Assembly (NCBI GenBank): GCA_964584125.1
Contig: CAZOYP010000094.1
Coordinates: forward strand, 1 to 7,527
Origin: Nitromaritima sp964584125
Lineage (GTDB): Bacteria > Nitrospinota > Nitrospinia > Nitrospinales > VA-1
DNA: 7,527 bases
Direction: 5' to 3'
This document shows positions 6,978 to 7,527 of the stretch, one piece after another. The notes beneath the pieces are model-generated. The model saw only the letters and a program-made list of their open reading frames with translations, was not told the DNA's origin and did not search any database. The first letter of the stretch is position 1; each line of letters opens with the position of its first letter. The position numbers and the translations under genes were made by a program.

Positions 6978-7160
6978 CCAAAATTCACAAAGGACAGAAG
7001 TAATTCGATATAATGCAAGCTAGTTAAGAAATTATAAACTTAAATGCCTCCTCATTTTATGATTAGCTGAGTGCTGTCGGGGAAAAACTTGCCCTCTAAA
7101 AAATAATATTAAGCCTTATAAAACAATTATTTTTGCAAACTCAAAGGACTCATCTTTCCC

Positions 7161-7188
7161 TTGACAAACGCACTATTAACAATAGAAT
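7161..7188 (+). promoter_or_regulatory. sigma-70-type promoter of tRNA-Val
   Basis: A perfect TTGACA (7161-7166) is separated by 16 bp from TAGAAT (7183-7188, five of six). The predicted start near 7195 is 8 nt before the mature tRNA 5' end, a normal arrangement for a stable-RNA promoter. This is the clearest promoter in the window. It shows that the host uses ordinary housekeeping sigma consensus boxes. Confidence 0.8.
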
Positions 7189-7202
7189 GGGCTTCCGTAT
7201 CT

Positions 7203-7274
7203 AGGCGCGTAGCTCAGGGGTAGAGTACTTGCTTGACATGCAAGGGGTCGGCGGTTCGAAGCCGCCCGTGCCTA
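7203..7274 (+). tRNA. tRNA-Val (anticodon GAC)
   Basis: A complete cloverleaf: acceptor AGGCGCG (7203-7209) pairs with CGTGCCT (7267-7273) with one G-T wobble; D arm GCTC/GAGT (7212-7215 / 7223-7226); anticodon stem CTTGC/GCAAG with loop TTGACAT and anticodon GAC at 7235-7237; five-base variable region; T arm GGCGG/CCGCC with loop TTCGAAG; discriminator A at 7274. Anticodon A35-C36 and discriminator A73 fit valine identity. It reads GUC and, by wobble, GUU. The CCA end is not encoded, so it must be added by nucleotidyltransferase. It has its own promoter and lies upstream of thrS on the same strand; read-through into thrS is possible because no strong terminator follows. Confidence 0.97.
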
Positions 7275-7343
7275 TTTCTCTTCAGAAATCTACCTTCCAT
7301 GGGTTTTTTTTATAGTCCAATTAAGGCATTGATTGCGTTTAAA

Positions 7344-7369
7344 TATCTCAGCCTTCGGGGTATTAGATA
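7344..7369 (+). other. UUCG-loop hairpin in the region upstream of thrS
   Basis: TATCT (7344-7348) pairs with AGATA (7365-7369) around an inner element in which CC-TTCG-GG (7352-7359) forms a short stem with a stable UUCG tetraloop. A further A-T pair (7350/7361) lies beyond a G-G mismatch. It sits about 80 nt before thrS and is not followed by a T run, so it is not a terminator. A role in thrS control is speculative. The rest of 7275-7451 shows only a T8 run (7304-7311) and a possible -10 TAAAAT at 7422-7427. Confidence 0.35.
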
Positions 7370-7451
7370 CTCAAGAAATTGAATGAAACAAAGTTTAAGT
7401 AAATATTTAATGACTGTTCTCTAAAATTAGCCCAAATTTCTAAAAAATTTA

Positions 7452-7527
7452 ATGGGAAACGATAAACCAAAATTTGACCTTGAAACAATTCGCCACAGTA
7501 CCGCTCACTTGATGGCTCAAGCAGTAA
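7452..7527 (+). CDS. thrS: threonyl-tRNA synthetase, first 25 residues (partial; lacks N-terminal TGS domain)
   Basis: Class II synthetase that charges tRNA-Thr. Only residues 1-25 are in the window. TIRHSTAHLMAQAV (12-25) is the beginning of the ThrRS editing domain, with the HxxxH zinc/editing motif at H15 and H19 (H73/H77 in E. coli numbering). In most bacterial ThrRS about 60 residues of TGS domain come before this point; here only 11 do. The frame has a TAG at 7428-7430 and no start codon between it and the ATG, so the short form is not a start-choice artefact. TGS-less bacterial ThrRS are known, for example in spirochaetes and cyanobacteria. No Shine-Dalgarno is visible. Confidence 0.9.
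   Translation, partial: MGNDKPKFDLETIRHSTAHLMAQAV

Larger units (their letters stand above)
6881..7202 (+). other. gene-free AT-rich spacer between methyltransferase gene and tRNA-Val
   Basis: No convincing coding frame on either strand. It holds the 10-bp palindrome AATCTAGATT at 6883-6892, just after the methyltransferase stop. It also holds an AT-only hairpin followed by a T-rich run (6946-6977, listed separately), two riboswitch-like words discussed under findings, and the tRNA promoter at 7161-7188. The stretch 6980-7160 shows nothing I can assign. Confidence 0.6.

Noticed and set aside
7292..7311. Rho-independent terminator after tRNA-Val at the T8 run
   Set aside because: The T run is preceded only by a 3-bp ACC/GGT pairing, too short for a terminator stem.
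7383..7424. 13-codon ORF (MKQSLSKYLMTVL) upstream of thrS as an attenuation leader peptide
   Set aside because: It contains only one threonine codon, has no Shine-Dalgarno, and is not followed by a terminator/antiterminator pair.
7275..7451. T-box element controlling thrS
   Set aside because: No T-box consensus (AGGGTGGNACCGCG-type) and no antiterminator/terminator fold are present.

Overview
The window is an AT-rich piece of a Gram-negative bacterial chromosome. It carries lipid A and Kdo assembly genes (lpxK and two different waaA/kdtA genes), which require an LPS-type outer membrane. The phylum cannot be settled from this stretch. The LeuRS has a four-cysteine zinc module of a kind I associate with Deltaproteobacteria-like lineages. 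The ThrRS starts without a TGS domain. None of the seven protein starts has a recognisable Shine-Dalgarno sequence. The tRNA promoter is an ordinary sigma-70 type (TTGACA-16-TAGAAT).

Layout: (1) 1-994, minus: the first 331 codons of leuS, cut by the window edge. (2) 995-1174: divergent intergenic region with promoter-like boxes for both sides. (3) 1175-2599, plus: a complete PutP-type sodium/solute symporter that overlaps the next gene tail to tail by 11 bp. (4) 5151-2589, minus: two tandem, strongly diverged Kdo transferase genes separated by 19 nt, very likely one transcript. (5) 5152-5197: a 46-bp divergent promoter region. (6) 5198-6271, plus: lpxK. (7) 6422-6880, plus: a small ICMT/phospholipid-type membrane methyltransferase. 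(8) 6881-7202: gene-free spacer ending in a strong tRNA promoter. (9) 7203-7274: tRNA-Val(GAC). (10) 7275-7451: spacer with a UUCG-loop hairpin. (11) 7452-7527: the first 25 codons of thrS, cut by the window edge.

How the genes work together: LpxK phosphorylates the lipid A disaccharide at the 4' position to give lipid IVA, and WaaA adds Kdo to that product. The divergent lpxK / waaA-waaA block is therefore a two-step inner-core module with an extra, unusual second WaaA. LeuRS, ThrRS and tRNA-Val are translation housekeeping genes. The symporter and the methyltransferase have no visible functional tie to their neighbours.

I see no mobile element, CRISPR array, toxin-antitoxin pair or defence system. 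The items most worth following up are the tandem dissimilar waaA pair, an A10 tract inside the second copy, the repeated placement of -10-like boxes 9-12 nt before start codons (suggesting near-leaderless mRNAs), and the TGS-less ThrRS.
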